In this document: one piece after another, positions 5,856 to 6,820 of the stretch | Position numbering within the stretch: position 1 is the stretch's first letter | How the letters are laid out: each line of letters starts with the position of its first letter | Program-made: the position numbers and the translations under genes | Assembly: GCA_005790265.1 (NCBI GenBank) | Contig: SXVE01000253.1 | Location: 1 to 6,820, forward strand | Direction of reading: 5' to 3' | DNA: 6,820 bases | From: Acidobacteriota bacterium | GTDB lineage: Bacteria; Acidobacteriota; Blastocatellia; Pyrinomonadales; Pyrinomonadaceae | Notes under the pieces: model-generated | Told to the model about the DNA's origin: nothing | The model's input: the letters and a program-made list of their open reading frames with translations, nothing else | Databases searched by the model: none

Positions 5856-6581
5856 ATGCGCCGATTTTACGCCGCGCCGGAGACGTTTTCCGGTTCGCAA
5901 ATAACTTTGTCGCCGGATGAAACGCGTCATTTGCGCGACGTTCTGCGTTTGCGTGAAACCGAAAAAGTGCAGGTTTTTGACGGCGCTGGCGCAGAATTTT
6001 CCTGCACCATCGAAAAAATAACGAAAAGCGAAACGGTTTTGCGCGTGCTCGAAAAAATCGCGGCTCCGTCCGCTGAATCCGATTTGAATCTGACGCTTGC
6101 CGTCGCGCTTTTGAAAGGAGAAAAGTTTGATTTTGTCGTGCAGAAAGCCGTCGAACTCGGTGCGGCGAAAATTGTGCCGCTGGTGACCAAACGCGCTGAT
6201 GTGAAAATAAAAGACGAACGCGAAGCCGCCAAAAAACTCGAACGCTGGCAGCGAATCGCGCTCGAAGCCGCCAAGCAATCGGGACGCGCTCAGCTGTTGG
6301 AAATTCAGCCGATTACTCAATTTAAAGATTTTATCGAAAGTTCGGGCGGACAAAAAATCTTATTTGCCGAACGCGGCGGCGAAAAGTTTTCAGCGATCAA
6401 ATCGAGTGAAAATATCGTTGCGGTAACCGGCGCCGAAGGCGGTTGGGAAGAAGCGGAAATCGAAGCGGCGCGCCGGGAAAACTTTCAAATCGTCACGCTC
6501 GGCGGCAGAATTCTGCGCGCTGAAACGGCGGCAGTTGTGATTGCCGGAATACTGCAAAATCAATTCGGCGATTTGAATTAA
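5856..6581 (+). CDS. rsmE: 16S rRNA (uracil(1498)-N(3))-methyltransferase RsmE
   Basis: This is a SPOUT-class RNA methyltransferase that uses S-adenosylmethionine to methylate N3 of U1498 in 16S rRNA, at the decoding site of the 30S subunit. Its 241 residues are the normal length. The N-terminal PUA-like part begins MRRFYAAPETF and includes HLRDVLRLRE (25-34). The SPOUT domain carries KGEKFDFVVQKAVELG (87-102), RWQRIALEAAKQSGR (130-144), the SAM-binding loop VTGAEGGWEEAE (190-201) and LGGRILRAETA (215-225), which forms part of the trefoil knot. The SAM loop usually reads GPEGG; here the proline is Ala193. The ATG at 5856 matches the usual start, with no visible Shine-Dalgarno. An 83-base gap separates it from the preceding gene, with no terminator, so it may be the last gene of the hldA-hldC series or have its own promoter. 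Confidence 0.96.
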   Translation: MRRFYAAPETFSGSQITLSPDETRHLRDVLRLRETEKVQVFDGAGAEFSCTIEKITKSETVLRVLEKIAAPSAESDLNLTLAVALLKGEKFDFVVQKAVELGAAKIVPLVTKRADVKIKDEREAAKKLERWQRIALEAAKQSGRAQLLEIQPITQFKDFIESSGGQKILFAERGGEKFSAIKSSENIVAVTGAEGGWEEAEIEAARRENFQIVTLGGRILRAETAAVVIAGILQNQFGDLN

Positions 6582-6594
6582 ATTCAAGCGAAAA

Positions 6595-6641
6595 AAAGAG
6601 CGAGACGCCGCATAACATTTTATTGCGGCGTCTCGCTCTTT
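6595..6641. terminator. Bidirectional Rho-independent terminator between convergent genes
   Basis: A perfect 18-bp inverted repeat is present: positions 6595-6612 (AAAGAGCGAGACGCCGCA) are the exact reverse complement of 6624-6641, with an 11-base loop TAACATTTTAT. It starts 13 bases after the rsmE stop and lies 24 bases from the stop of the reverse-strand gene. A and T runs at its ends let it work for both. Confidence 0.93.
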
Positions 6642-6664
6642 GTTGTTTATTCAAAAATTCCCGA

Positions 6665-6820
6665 TTACAATTCGTCAACCACTTTTGCGGCGGATTTAGT
6701 GCGGTAAAAAGCATCGCCGCGCTGAGTTAATTTCGCTTTTGCGCCGAGCGTTTGCACGACCGATTCGCGCACACGATCATTTTCGAGTTTGAAGTTGACC
6801 GCGCCGCGCGTTTGAACTTC
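6665..6820 (-). CDS. C-terminal end of an unidentified protein (partial)
   Basis: On the reverse strand a frame enters complete from the right window edge and ends at TAA (6665-6667), giving 51 residues. It begins EVQTRGAVNFKLENDRV, passes through VVQTLGAKAKLTQRGDAF and ends YRTKSAAKVVDEL. The composition is that of a soluble cytoplasmic protein with a basic central part, and third positions are GC-enriched as in neighbouring genes, so it is very probably the end of a real gene. I cannot name the family from this tail. It converges on rsmE and shares the 6595-6641 terminator. Its start and most of its length lie outside the window. Confidence 0.7.
   Translation of the reverse strand, partial: EVQTRGAVNFKLENDRVRESVVQTLGAKAKLTQRGDAFYRTKSAAKVVDEL

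Noticed and set aside
5817..6353. A 178-codon reverse-strand frame opposite rsmE
   Set aside because: rsmE is unmistakable on the forward strand. The reverse product is Phe-rich and low in motif content.

Overview
The window looks like chromosomal DNA from a Gram-negative bacterium, most likely an Acidobacteriota (Blastocatellia/Pyrinomonadaceae-type). The basis is the combination of secreted FG-GAP/VCBS proteins with DYDGDG repeats, a secreted subtilase ending in a BACON-like domain, separate heptose kinase and heptose adenylyltransferase genes, and a moderate-GC code with weak or absent Shine-Dalgarno sequences. The lineage is an inference from gene style, not from a marker gene.

Region 1 (1-314) is the most unusual part. 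It holds the 3' half of a group I intron, the end of a homing endonuclease reading frame carried inside it, and the 3' exon of the interrupted tRNA. The exon folds as the 3' half of a tRNA-Arg with anticodon NCU, most likely UCU, split between positions 34 and 35. The endonuclease tail resembles the PD-(D/E)XK family of I-Ssp6803I and stops one base before the P7 helix. The first half of the intron and tRNA lie left of the window.

Region 2 (about 329-495) is a tRNA-His(GUG) gene with encoded G-1, C73 and CCA, behind a plausible sigma-70 promoter.

Region 3 (643-3439) encodes two exported proteins: an S8 subtilisin-like protease with an N-terminal propeptide and a C-terminal BACON-like domain, and a six-motif FG-GAP/VCBS beta-propeller. 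The second has its own promoter, a good ribosome binding site and a strong terminator.

Region 4 (3477-6641) is a forward gene series: hldA (heptose-7-phosphate kinase), hldC (heptose-1-phosphate adenylyltransferase), an unrecognised charged protein, and rsmE (16S rRNA U1498 methyltransferase). HldA and HldC act in the same ADP-heptose pathway, which feeds lipopolysaccharide or other heptose-containing glycans. The series ends at a perfect 18-bp inverted repeat.

Region 5 (6665-6820) is the C-terminal end of a reverse-strand gene that converges on rsmE and shares that terminator.
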